Below are positions 16,234 through 24,635 of a stretch of 64,000 nt of DNA, one piece after another. Source of the stretch: an uncultured Roseobacter sp. (GTDB lineage Bacteria; Pseudomonadota; Alphaproteobacteria; Rhodobacterales; Rhodobacteraceae); assembly GCF_947492555.1 (NCBI RefSeq), contig NZ_CANLNE010000001.1, positions 1,240,001 to 1,304,000 on the forward strand, read 5' to 3'. The notes below the pieces were generated by a model. The model saw nothing but the letters and a program-made list of their open reading frames with translations, had not been told where the DNA came from and searched no databases. Numbering within the stretch: the first letter of the stretch is position 1; each line of letters opens with the position of its first letter. The translations under genes and the position numbers were made by a program.

Positions 16234-17001
16234 TCACCTTGTGACAAAGCGACGCCGCAGCTCTGCGTTCTGGGACAGCATTATCGCCTCTTCGGCCAGT
16301 ATATGCTCCAGCATCACCTTGCGTGCATCTCCGGGGGATCCCTCACGCAATGCGATCAACAGGCGTTTGCGGCATGACCCTCCCTTGCGCCAGAGCGCTG
16401 CTGCGGCATGCTCCGCACCGCCTCGGCAGACTGTAAGCTCCGACAGAACGGTCGTCAGAAAACCAATCACGAAACCCAACAATTCATTCTGCGCGAAAGA
16501 GGCCAGCCGCACATGAAACTCAAGCGATCCGATGTGATATGCACGCTCATCTTCAGTAGTATGCGGCGGGTTGGGGAATCGCTCGGAAAGCTGTTCCAGC
16601 TCGGTCAATTGATCCTCGTTTAAACACCCCGAGAGAGAGGCCACCAATTCAGGTTCCAGCAAGCGGCGCAACTGATACACCTCTACAAGCTTTACATCCT
16701 TAAAATAGAAGTAGTTGCCCAGCAATGAGCGCGCCCGCTCCGCTGAAGGCTCCGCAACGAAACTACCGCCCCCCGGACCCGTGCGGGTCTCGACCAATCC
16801 CTGCGCCTCCAGGATGCGCATTGCCTCTCGAATGGTGCTCTTGGCCATCCCGAAGCTATTGATCATTTCGGACTCTGCTGGCAGGCGATCACCGCGCTTG
16901 AGATCCCGCGCCATGACCAGCTCTTTGATCGTGTCGGCAACACGCATTGGACGGCTGCGCCGCGAAGCGGGTTGCGGAGAGCGAGGTGGAGACGGAAGCA
17001 T
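16234..17001 (-). CDS. GntR-family regulator, FadR/FCD type
   Basis: This 255-residue repressor type has an amino-terminal winged helix (VADTIKELVMARDLKRGDRLPAESEM, then GMAKSTIREAMRILEAQGLVETR, residues 20-80) and a C-terminal FCD ligand domain (residues 105-245) with candidate metal-binding histidines, including HVRL near 160. FadR/FCD regulators respond to carboxylates and amino-acid derivatives. It lies 141 bases upstream of the saccharopine dehydrogenase-like gene on the same strand and most likely governs that module. A start at Met19 is also plausible. Confidence 0.88.
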   Translation of the reverse strand: MLPSPPRSPQPASRRSRPMRVADTIKELVMARDLKRGDRLPAESEMINSFGMAKSTIREAMRILEAQGLVETRTGPGGGSFVAEPSAERARSLLGNYFYFKDVKLVEVYQLRRLLEPELVASLSGCLNEDQLTELEQLSERFPNPPHTTEDERAYHIGSLEFHVRLASFAQNELLGFVIGFLTTVLSELTVCRGGAEHAAAALWRKGGSCRKRLLIALREGSPGDARKVMLEHILAEEAIMLSQNAELRRRFVTR

Positions 17002-17253
17002 TGTGGAAGCTTTCTGAAATCGGTCAGCACTGCATTTCTACAACGCAAAATGAGGAGATTGAACATAATCCAAAAAAATATTCGGCCTTCAAACGAAAAT
17101 ATTCAACCGGCGTCACAACACGGCAGTGCCTGCGACACAAAAGCTGACCAACGAGATTCAGGCCGACCGCAATCTAAACTAGAAAAATGTGCCGTTTTAG
17201 TGTGAAGTGGTCGGTATTTTACAAAGTCATTTAAATAGTGCCGGAGGATTATC

Positions 17254-19254
17254 ATGGCAACCGACAGTGCGCAGCAGCGCAAAACCCTATTGACAGCAAC
17301 CTGTTTCATCATTGGCGCGATCGTCGTCTATCACACGATGACGCATGCAACACAGTTCCCTGGTGAGGGCGCACGCCTTTTGTTGGTGCCCGTTTTTCTG
17401 GGATGCCTGTATGGCATTTATCGCATCTGGCGCGACGAACAGGAAGGCTGGTGGATTTTCACCGGGCTTAGTGTCTTTGCCGGTCTCTGGTCCGTATATG
17501 CCCTCGATCTCCCCTGGTCGCGTCAGCTGTGGTTCATTCTTGTCTTTCCCGCGATCTTCCGGGTTTTTTACGGCGGTATGAAGAAAAGCCGCCGTGTAGA
17601 GCTGACAAAACGGCGCATTCTTGGATGGCTCGGGAACAAGGCGATGGGATTGCTGAACGTGCAGTGGATCGTCGATCTGATCGCGAAAATCCCACCGCTT
17701 GACGCATTGATCAACCGCATTGTCATCAACCGCATCGTCAATCAGGTGCGCAACCGGCCGCATCCCTTCTCCACCAAGAGCGATTACACGTCCTGGTCCA
17801 GTCTTACAGATACGGAATGGAGCGCCCGCCATCTTGGCCCGTCCCCCATCGACCCTGAAAGCCTGCCGCCATGGGATGACATCCAACATCTGTTTGCGCG
17901 GACGGGGGACACGCAACGCCTCTGTCCTAAATCGACCTGCCTTTTCCCCTCCTTCGCGCAGTATCTGACGGACGGGTTTATCCGCACCACAACGGATGAA
18001 AAGGACCCCGACCGCCTGAAGCGGAACACGTCGAACCACAATATCGACCTTTGCCCGCTCTATGGACGAACAGCGGCACAGACGGCGGCCTTACGGGTCG
18101 CCTCCCCGGCGCCGGAGGATCGCGGCAAGTTGAAAAGCCAGATTCTGGATGGCGAAGAATTTGCACCCTTCCTCTTCGAGGGTAACGACATCAAGCAGGA
18201 GTTCGACATCCTCGACAAACCCCTGGGCCTGGACAACCTGAACGCGGCAATAAAATCAGGCACGCCGGAAGTGGCCGCACGGGTACGCGAGAAACGCGGC
18301 AGGCTGTTCGCCTTTGGCGGCGACCGGGCAAATTCGGTGCCACAAACGGCGATGATCAACACGGTGCTCTTGCGCGAACACAACCGGCTTGCATCTGAGC
18401 TTGGGCGGCGTAACCCCGACTGGGATGATGATCGCGTTTTCGAGACAGCACGCAACATCGTCGTCGTGCAATTCATCAAGATCGTGGTTGAGGACTACAT
18501 CAACCACATTGCGCCCACCGCCTTCCGGATCAAGGCGGACCCAAAGGCGGCCTGGGGCGCGAAATGGAACCGGCCCAATTGGATCACGACGGAATTCAGC
18601 CTGCTCTACCGCTGGCACGCGCTGATCCCGGATCAGATCACCTGGGGCGAGACCACGCATAAGGTCAGCCCGTCCTACTTCATGGAAAACAAGCCGCTGA
18701 TCGACATCGGGCTGGGGCGCGCCTTTGAAGACATGAGCGCACAATCTGCGGGCGAAGTTGGCCCCCGCAACACCACCAAGTCACTGATGCATGTGGAGGA
18801 AGCCTCTGTCGCACAGGGGCGATTCTGCCGCCTGCGCCCCTTCACGGACTATCTGGAGTACCTGCAGCGCCTGCCAATCACCGAGATGTCGCAGATCAGT
18901 TCGAACCGGGGCGTTGCGAAACTGCTCAAAGACACATACGGCGACGTGAACCGGGTCGATTTTTTTGTAGGCTTGTTTTGCGAAGACCGGGTCAAGAACG
19001 CCCCGCTGCCGCAGACAATCCTGTCCTTCGTGGCCCTGGACGCCTTTTCGCAGGCCCTGACAAATCCACTACTGTCGGAGCACGTCTTCACGCCCCCCGA
19101 AGACCCGGCACAGGAGCACCCGACCTTTTCCAAATATGGCTGGGAGCAGATTGCCGCCTGCGGGTCGATGCGTGACCTGGTACTGCGCAACATCCCCGCA
19201 CCGGAAAACCTCGGGTTTGTCGGCATGACCCAGACCGGGTGGGTCCGGGAGTAA
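17254..19254 (+). CDS. Membrane-anchored cyclooxygenase-type haem peroxidase/dioxygenase
   Basis: This 666-residue protein belongs to the animal-type haem peroxidase superfamily and is closest in style to prostaglandin G/H synthase and fatty-acid dioxygenases. Residues 1-110 hold about four hydrophobic helices. The catalytic part starts near 170. FSLLYRWHALIPD places the radical-forming Tyr at 452 and the proximal haem His at 455; TVLLREHNRLA is the usual helix around residue 372. In the distal helix (FAQYLTDGFIRT) Gln236 is kept, but the residue expected to be the distal His is Asp240. GGAGG precedes the ATG. The likely reaction is oxygenation of an unsaturated lipid; substrate and activity are inferred, and the missing distal His casts doubt on ordinary peroxidase turnover. 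Confidence 0.85.
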   Translation: MATDSAQQRKTLLTATCFIIGAIVVYHTMTHATQFPGEGARLLLVPVFLGCLYGIYRIWRDEQEGWWIFTGLSVFAGLWSVYALDLPWSRQLWFILVFPAIFRVFYGGMKKSRRVELTKRRILGWLGNKAMGLLNVQWIVDLIAKIPPLDALINRIVINRIVNQVRNRPHPFSTKSDYTSWSSLTDTEWSARHLGPSPIDPESLPPWDDIQHLFARTGDTQRLCPKSTCLFPSFAQYLTDGFIRTTTDEKDPDRLKRNTSNHNIDLCPLYGRTAAQTAALRVASPAPEDRGKLKSQILDGEEFAPFLFEGNDIKQEFDILDKPLGLDNLNAAIKSGTPEVAARVREKRGRLFAFGGDRANSVPQTAMINTVLLREHNRLASELGRRNPDWDDDRVFETARNIVVVQFIKIVVEDYINHIAPTAFRIKADPKAAWGAKWNRPNWITTEFSLLYRWHALIPDQITWGETTHKVSPSYFMENKPLIDIGLGRAFEDMSAQSAGEVGPRNTTKSLMHVEEASVAQGRFCRLRPFTDYLEYLQRLPITEMSQISSNRGVAKLLKDTYGDVNRVDFFVGLFCEDRVKNAPLPQTILSFVALDAFSQALTNPLLSEHVFTPPEDPAQEHPTFSKYGWEQIAACGSMRDLVLRNIPAPENLGFVGMTQTGWVRE

Positions 19255-19266
19255 CGCACGGGTTTA

Positions 19267-20016
19267 TCAGGGATCCGGCATCGCCGCAAAACGCTCCACA
19301 AGCCGGGCAACCGGATCCCCATACCCTTGGTAGTTTGCGCTCTGGCGCAGCTCTGCATAGCCTTTGAAGTACGTCCAAAAGGATGAAACTTCGAGATCGA
19401 AATAGGCGCGCAGCACCTCCGCGTTGCAAAGCTCCGACGCAATGCAGATTTCCATCTGCGCAAAGAATAGCATCAGCCGGTCGATATCGCGCTCAATCTG
19501 CCTGTCTTGTGGCGCGCTGCTGTCTCGTAAAGCAGCCGTCCACGCACGACCCAGGTTGGCTTGCGCATCGGGCAAAGCCTCTGGCGATAAAACCTGTAAC
19601 TGTGCCTTTAACGTGGGCTCTGTGACTTTACTCTCAACAAATTCCTGAACAGACGTATATCGCTGGACATTCGTTTCTGCTTGCCAATCCCGCACGATCT
19701 CAAGCGAGCGCTCGCGTCGGTTGTCTTCATTGGCGTTGGAATACTCGATAACCCCGAGGATGGCAGCGGCCGCTACGCCCAGACTGGCCGCGATGCGCAT
19801 CAACTGCTCTGCACGCGTCAGGAGGGTCGAACGCTCTGCGTTATCTTTGCCCGGTTCGATCGGACGGCGGGTCGGCGGTGCATGTCCCTCTTCATCGATG
19901 TCGCGGTCATTGGCGCCCTCAACATCGACATCAAGGTCGGGCGCAGGCTCCGCCAACACCTCGTTCATCATCTCGTGCGAGAGGGTCTTGCGGGACTTAC
20001 CGCGCTTCGCAGTCAC
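19267..20016 (-). CDS. Membrane-anchored protein of unknown function (DUF4760-like)
   Basis: This 249-residue protein has an acidic, proline-containing cytoplasmic lead (residues 1-70), one helix (AASLGVAAAAILGVIEYSNA, about 80-100), then an all-helical domain. Motifs such as RRERSLEIVRDWQ, LMLFFAQMEICIA and FKGYAELRQS resemble the DUF4760 pattern, though I cannot confirm membership. The GTG at 20016 is preceded by GAGG six bases upstream and overlaps the upstream gene by 20 bases; a longer frame to 20100 lies inside that gene. It faces the cyclooxygenase-like gene tail to tail with a 12-base gap. Confidence 0.68.
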   Translation of the reverse strand: MTAKRGKSRKTLSHEMMNEVLAEPAPDLDVDVEGANDRDIDEEGHAPPTRRPIEPGKDNAERSTLLTRAEQLMRIAASLGVAAAAILGVIEYSNANEDNRRERSLEIVRDWQAETNVQRYTSVQEFVESKVTEPTLKAQLQVLSPEALPDAQANLGRAWTAALRDSSAPQDRQIERDIDRLMLFFAQMEICIASELCNAEVLRAYFDLEVSSFWTYFKGYAELRQSANYQGYGDPVARLVERFAAMPDP

Positions 20017-20392
20017 GCCGGACCTCGAAGGTTTTGATCGGATCAGGCGACCAGGTCGCAGCTTGCAGCTCAGATGCGAGGCAGCGCAAACCGGCGGCAT
20101 CCATCAGAAAACTCAGATCGGGTTTCTTCTCACCGGGACTGACACCCGGCAGGGTCGACGTGCCGCGGGTAGCGGTTTCCGCACCATCGCAGGAAGCCAG
20201 GTTGATTAACTGGGCGGGCAGGTTCGCTTCCAGCATCTGGTTGATCTCCACATCGACGCGCTGCAGGTAGCATTCCGCCAGCTCCGATGTCAGTGTGACC
20301 TCCGCCGAACAGTAGTCACAGGCCAGCACGGGGGGCCCTAACCCGACCACAAGTGGCAAAACATATCGCATTTTGAGCATCTGAACCCCCAT
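19997..20392 (-). CDS. Exported cysteine-containing protein of unknown function
   Basis: This 131-residue protein has an apparent signal peptide (KMRYVLPLVVGLGPPVLAC, cleaved near residue 25 or lipidated at the Cys). The mature part holds several cysteines (CDYC, ECYL, SCDG, RCLA, DCEA) that could form disulfides in the periplasm. I do not recognise the family. AGGA lies upstream of the ATG at 20392. It is the first gene of a two-gene unit with the membrane-anchored protein that follows, with which it overlaps by 20 bases. Confidence 0.62.
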   Translation of the reverse strand: MGVQMLKMRYVLPLVVGLGPPVLACDYCSAEVTLTSELAECYLQRVDVEINQMLEANLPAQLINLASCDGAETATRGTSTLPGVSPGEKKPDLSFLMDAAGLRCLASELQAATWSPDPIKTFEVRRDCEAR

Positions 20393-20469
20393 CAGATTCC
20401 TGCGATCATCTTTTCAGGTGTCAGTGCGCATTTCAAGAAATCCCGTCAGCGCCCGTTGAGTTTCTTCCT

Positions 20470-21357
20470 TCAAGGCGATTCTGGCAGCGCATTGAACTCT
20501 CTGACCAACCAGTCAAAAACCAACCGCACCCGTCTGCTGGAATTCACTTCACGGTGCGCCACCAGCCAAACATCAAACGCAAATGCGTCAAACCATGGCA
20601 TAGCTCGGCGCACCAACCGGTCGGCATCACCCACGCGCGACAGCATCGCCCCGATACCCAGACCTTGCCGAACCATTTGCCACTGCGCCAAATGCGATGC
20701 GGTGCGCACCGGGAATTGGTGTTCCGACAGTCGCAACCCCCGCGCGTTCAGGGCCTCGATAAACGGGTTGTTCTCATCAAAGCCCAAAAAGACCGCCGTC
20801 GACATCGCCTCCGGCCCGTCAAAGGGTCCGTTTTGGTCAAGATAGTCACCGCTCGCATAGAGATGCGCAGTTTCAGAGGGTAATTTGCGCGCAATAAGCT
20901 GTGGGTCTGTTGGACGTACCGTTCGGATCGCGATATCCGCCTCGCGACGCCGCAAATCCCGCAGGTGGTTCGTGGCGACAACTTCAACTTCGATACCCGG
21001 ATGTTGCTGCCGCAAACGCACTATCATCGCGGGCAGGACATAGGCCGACGCCACCTCTGTCGCGGTAATCCGCACGGTGCCTTCCACCGAGGTCGATTGC
21101 CCCGATGCGGTCATCGAAACATGGCTGGCTGCATCCCCCATCGCCCGCACGTGATCCACCAGTTCCAACCCGTTCGCAGTCAGCTTCAGGCTGCGGCCCA
21201 CACGGTCGAACAGCAGCACACCCAACTCTTCCTCCAGCGCCGTCACCTGCCTGCCCAGCGTTGGTTGCGTCATCCCCAGCGCGCGTGCTGCTGCCGAGAG
21301 CGACCCCTCCTCCGCGGTGATCAGAAAAGCCCGCGCGTGGTTCCAGTCAAATTTCAT
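20470..21357 (-). CDS. LysR-family transcriptional regulator
   Basis: This 295-residue regulator has an amino-terminal winged helix (ARAFLITAEEGSLSAAARALGMTQPTLGRQVTALEEELG within residues 7-45) and a periplasmic-binding-protein-like effector domain (residues 88-290). The start at 21357 gives the family-typical short lead; the longer frame adds nine residues. It is divergent from a SAM-dependent methyltransferase gene with a 109-bp intergenic region, the classical LysR arrangement, so that gene is a likely target. The effector is unknown. Confidence 0.9.
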   Translation of the reverse strand: MKFDWNHARAFLITAEEGSLSAAARALGMTQPTLGRQVTALEEELGVLLFDRVGRSLKLTANGLELVDHVRAMGDAASHVSMTASGQSTSVEGTVRITATEVASAYVLPAMIVRLRQQHPGIEVEVVATNHLRDLRRREADIAIRTVRPTDPQLIARKLPSETAHLYASGDYLDQNGPFDGPEAMSTAVFLGFDENNPFIEALNARGLRLSEHQFPVRTASHLAQWQMVRQGLGIGAMLSRVGDADRLVRRAMPWFDAFAFDVWLVAHREVNSSRRVRLVFDWLVREFNALPESP

Positions 21358-21466
21358 CGAACGCCAATCCATACAAAAATGCATATCAGGAAAGCAAAAT
21401 TGGTCAATTTATTTGCGATCCATGCAGATGTAAGAAGGCGTCATCTCTATTCGAAGGTGAATACAT

Positions 21467-22120
21467 ATGACCTATGCCGCCCCATCCCAGATATCGAATG
21501 CACGCGAATCGCGTTTTTGGGACCGCGTTGCGCCGGGCTACGCCAAACGCCCGGTTGCCGATCAGGCGACCTATGAGCGCAAGCTGGACATCACGCAGTC
21601 ATTCCTGACCCGCGACATGGATGTACTCGAATTCGGATGCGGCACGGGCACGACCGCGCTCATCCACGCGCCGCATGTCAATCATGTGCTGGCCTTCGAC
21701 TTTTCAGCCGAGATGATCTCCATTGCCGAGCACAAGGCGCAGGATCAAGGCATCGACAACGTCTCCTTCGTGCAGAATCGGATAGAGGACTTCGAGCCGC
21801 CAAGCCATCGGTATGACGCGGTGCTGGCGATGAGCATTCTGCACCTTCTCAAAGATCCCCGCGCGGCAATTGCCAAGAGTTTCGACATGCTGAAACCGGG
21901 CGGGATGATGTTTTCGAGTACCGTTTGCCTCGGCGACGGGATGAGATGGTTCAAACCGATTGCCATGGTTGGCGGGGCGCTGAGGCTGCTACCACATATC
22001 CTTTTTGTCAAAGGCTCGGAGCTGGAGGAGATGTTCAGGGATGCAGGGTTCGAGATCGACCAGTCGTGGCGTCCTGGCCCGCGCAAAGGCATCTTTATCG
22101 TTGCGCGCAAGCCCGGCTGA
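21467..22120 (+). CDS. Class I SAM-dependent methyltransferase
   Basis: This 217-residue methyltransferase has a clear SAM-binding motif (DVLEFGCGTGTTAL, residues 52-65), motif II region (HVLAFDFSAEMISIAE) and a VLAMSILHLLKDPR motif-IV-like stretch. The C-terminus carries a hydrophobic segment (MVGGALRLLPHILFV). It resembles UbiE/Methyltransf_11-type enzymes acting on small molecules or lipids; the substrate is not evident. It is controlled plausibly by the divergent LysR gene. Confidence 0.88.
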   Translation: MTYAAPSQISNARESRFWDRVAPGYAKRPVADQATYERKLDITQSFLTRDMDVLEFGCGTGTTALIHAPHVNHVLAFDFSAEMISIAEHKAQDQGIDNVSFVQNRIEDFEPPSHRYDAVLAMSILHLLKDPRAAIAKSFDMLKPGGMMFSSTVCLGDGMRWFKPIAMVGGALRLLPHILFVKGSELEEMFRDAGFEIDQSWRPGPRKGIFIVARKPG

Positions 22121-22171
22121 CGAATCCCCGATCAGCAATTTCTTGACGAGCGGGCCCGTTTGATCTTAGCG

Positions 22172-22201
22172 TCTGGACAGTACTGTACATCACTGTCCAG
22201 A
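22172..22201. promoter_or_regulatory. 30-bp palindromic operator of the methylamine operon
   Basis: This perfect inverted repeat has arms TCTGGACAGT and ACTGTCCAGA (10 bp each) around a 10-bp spacer, and the left arm runs into a second, nested palindrome ACAGTACTGT. It sits 31 bp upstream of the flavin dehydrogenase start, downstream of a TTGACG -35-like element at 22143. The likely binder is the TetR regulator encoded at the end of the same operon. This is inference from position and symmetry. Confidence 0.6.
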
Positions 22202-22232
22202 GCTGACGCAACGATCATCGGGAGGATCTGCC

Positions 22233-24635
22233 ATGAAGTCGCATTACCGCGTTGTCGTGATCGGGGGCGGTGTTGTCGGCGCCTCCGTCTTGTATCATCT
22301 GGCCAAGCTTGGCTGGACGGATGTCTGTCTGATCGAACGCTCGGTGCTGACTGCGGGCTCAAGTTGGCACGCGGCGGGGGGCATTCACGCGCTGAACGCC
22401 GACCCGAACATTGCGCAGCTGCAGGCCTATACCATCGACCTGCTCAGCGAGATCGAGGCGGAAAGCGGCCAGAACATCGGGCTGCACATGACCGGCGGTT
22501 TGACCATGGCGGGCACGCCTGATCGCTGGGAGTGGCTACAGTCGGCCTATCGCACCTTTCAGTCCATTGGGATCGACGATTGCAGGCTGGTCAGTGTTGA
22601 AGAAGCGGTTTCGCTCAACCCCATCATGTCCGGCGAGGGGCTGCTCGGCGGCATGTGGGCCGACCGCGAGGGGTACATCGACACAACCGGCACCGTGCAC
22701 GCCTATGCAGGCGCCGCCAAAAAACGCGGGGCCGAAGTGATTGAGCACAACCGGGTGCTGGAACTGAACCAGACCCTGCAAGGCTGGGAGGTCGTGACCG
22801 AAAAGGGCACCGTCACCTGCGAGCATGTGGTCAATGCCGCCGGTCTCTGGGCCAAGCAGGTCGGGCGCATGGCAGGCATCGAGTTGCCTGTCTCGCCGCT
22901 GAATCACCACTACCTGATCTCCGACACGATCCCGCAGCTGGAACAGCTCGACTTCGAGGTGCCGATGACTGTGGATCTGGAGGGCTTCACCTATCTGCGG
23001 CAGGACCAGAAGGGCGTGCTGCTGGGCATCTATGAGATCAACCATCAGCATTGGATGATGGATGGCGCGCCGTGGGAATACGGCTTCGAGCTGCAGCAGG
23101 AGGACCCGGACCGGATCGAGCAAGAATTGACGCTCGGCTTTGAGCGCTACCCCTGCCTGCAGGAGGTGGGCGTCAAAACGTGGGTCAACGGTGCCTTCAC
23201 CTTCTCGCCCGACGGTAACCCGCTGGTGGGCCCTGTGCCGGGCAAGCGGGGCTATTGGTCCGCCTGCGCGGTGATGGCGGGTTTCCTGCAGGGCGGCGGG
23301 GTCGGCAAAAGCCTCGCCGAATGGATGATACACGGCACGCCAGAGGCGGATGTCTATGGCATGGATGTGGCCCGCTACGGGGTATGGGCCGAGAACAAGC
23401 AGTACATAAAGGAGACCACGGGCCAGTTCTACACCCGCCGCTTCGTGATGACCTATCCGAACGAACAATTGCCCGCCGGCCGCCCGCTGAAGACCGCTGG
23501 GGCTTATGCGGATATGACCGCCGCGGGCTGTCAGTGGGGCCAAAGCTGGGATCTGGAAGTGCCGCTCTACTTTGCCGAGCCGGGGTTCGAGGAAACACCC
23601 TCGCTGAAACGCTCCAACGCGCATCTCATCGTGGCCGACGAATGCCACGCCGTGCGCAATGGTGTCGGCCTGCTGGACATCACCGGCTTTTCCCGCTTCG
23701 AGGTCACGGGCCCCAGCGCCGAAAAATGGCTCGATCGGGTCATGGCGTCGAAATTGCCCAAACCAGGCCGCGCCAAGCTCGCGCCCATGCTGGCAGAAGA
23801 CGGACGCCTGAAAGGCGATTTGACCGTCTTCAACTGGGGGGACGGAACCTGGTGGATCATGGGCAGCTACTATTTGCGCGCCTGGCACATGCGGTGGTTC
23901 AATGACCACATGGAAGATGGGGTGACTGTCCGAGATCTCGGTGACGAGATGGGCGGCTTCTCACTCTCCGGTCCCGCATCAAGCAAGGTCATCGAAAAGC
24001 TGACCGAGGGCCCGGTGGGCGATCTGCCTTTCATGGGCTGCGGCGCCTTCGACATCGGGCTTCTGCGCTGCAAGGTCGGGCGGCTGTCGGTCACAGGTGA
24101 ACTGGGGTACGAAATTCACTGCCGGGCAGGCGATCATGCCACCCTGCGCCGCATCCTCCTTGAGGCTGGCGAAACCGAAGGTATCCGCGAGGTCGGCTTC
24201 AATGCGCTGCTGAGCCTACGGATCGAGAAGAGCTTCGGCATCTGGAACGCGGAATTCACACAAGGTTACACGCCCGGCATGACCGGCATGGACCGTTGGA
24301 TCGACTGGAGCAAGGACTTCGTCGGCAAATCCGCCGCCTTAGCCGAGCGGGACGGAAACGGCCCTGCCCAAATCCAGGTCACGCTGGAGATTGACGCTGA
24401 GGATGCGGATGCCAGCGGGTACGAACCCATCTGGGCAGGCGAGGAGAAGATCGGCTTCGTGACCTCCGGCGCCTATGGGCACACGACCGGCAAATCGCTC
24501 GCCATGGCGCTGGTGAACACGGAGCACGCGCAACCGGGCACCGCGCTCAGCGTGCATGTGGTGGGGGTGGAACGTGCGGCCAAGGTCATCCCGCCCTCGC
24601 CCTATGACCCCCAGGGCAGGGCCATGCGGGCATGA
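22233..24635 (+). CDS. Dimethylglycine/sarcosine dehydrogenase-like FAD + GcvT protein
   Basis: This 800-residue flavoenzyme has two parts. Residues 1-390 form a DAO-type FAD domain with VVVIGGGVVGASVLYHLA at 7-24 and the SSWHAAGG segment near 43-50, typical of covalent-flavin dimethylglycine dehydrogenases. Residues 430-790 form a GcvT-like folate domain (GLLDITGFSRFEVTGP, GELGYEIHC, SLRIEKSFG) that would capture the released methyl as methylene-tetrahydrofolate. The probable reaction is oxidative N-demethylation of a methylated amine; the exact substrate is unknown. GGGAGG precedes the ATG. It overlaps the MttB gene by four bases (ATGA). Confidence 0.9.
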   Translation: MKSHYRVVVIGGGVVGASVLYHLAKLGWTDVCLIERSVLTAGSSWHAAGGIHALNADPNIAQLQAYTIDLLSEIEAESGQNIGLHMTGGLTMAGTPDRWEWLQSAYRTFQSIGIDDCRLVSVEEAVSLNPIMSGEGLLGGMWADREGYIDTTGTVHAYAGAAKKRGAEVIEHNRVLELNQTLQGWEVVTEKGTVTCEHVVNAAGLWAKQVGRMAGIELPVSPLNHHYLISDTIPQLEQLDFEVPMTVDLEGFTYLRQDQKGVLLGIYEINHQHWMMDGAPWEYGFELQQEDPDRIEQELTLGFERYPCLQEVGVKTWVNGAFTFSPDGNPLVGPVPGKRGYWSACAVMAGFLQGGGVGKSLAEWMIHGTPEADVYGMDVARYGVWAENKQYIKETTGQFYTRRFVMTYPNEQLPAGRPLKTAGAYADMTAAGCQWGQSWDLEVPLYFAEPGFEETPSLKRSNAHLIVADECHAVRNGVGLLDITGFSRFEVTGPSAEKWLDRVMASKLPKPGRAKLAPMLAEDGRLKGDLTVFNWGDGTWWIMGSYYLRAWHMRWFNDHMEDGVTVRDLGDEMGGFSLSGPASSKVIEKLTEGPVGDLPFMGCGAFDIGLLRCKVGRLSVTGELGYEIHCRAGDHATLRRILLEAGETEGIREVGFNALLSLRIEKSFGIWNAEFTQGYTPGMTGMDRWIDWSKDFVGKSAALAERDGNGPAQIQVTLEIDAEDADASGYEPIWAGEEKIGFVTSGAYGHTTGKSLAMALVNTEHAQPGTALSVHVVGVERAAKVIPPSPYDPQGRAMRA

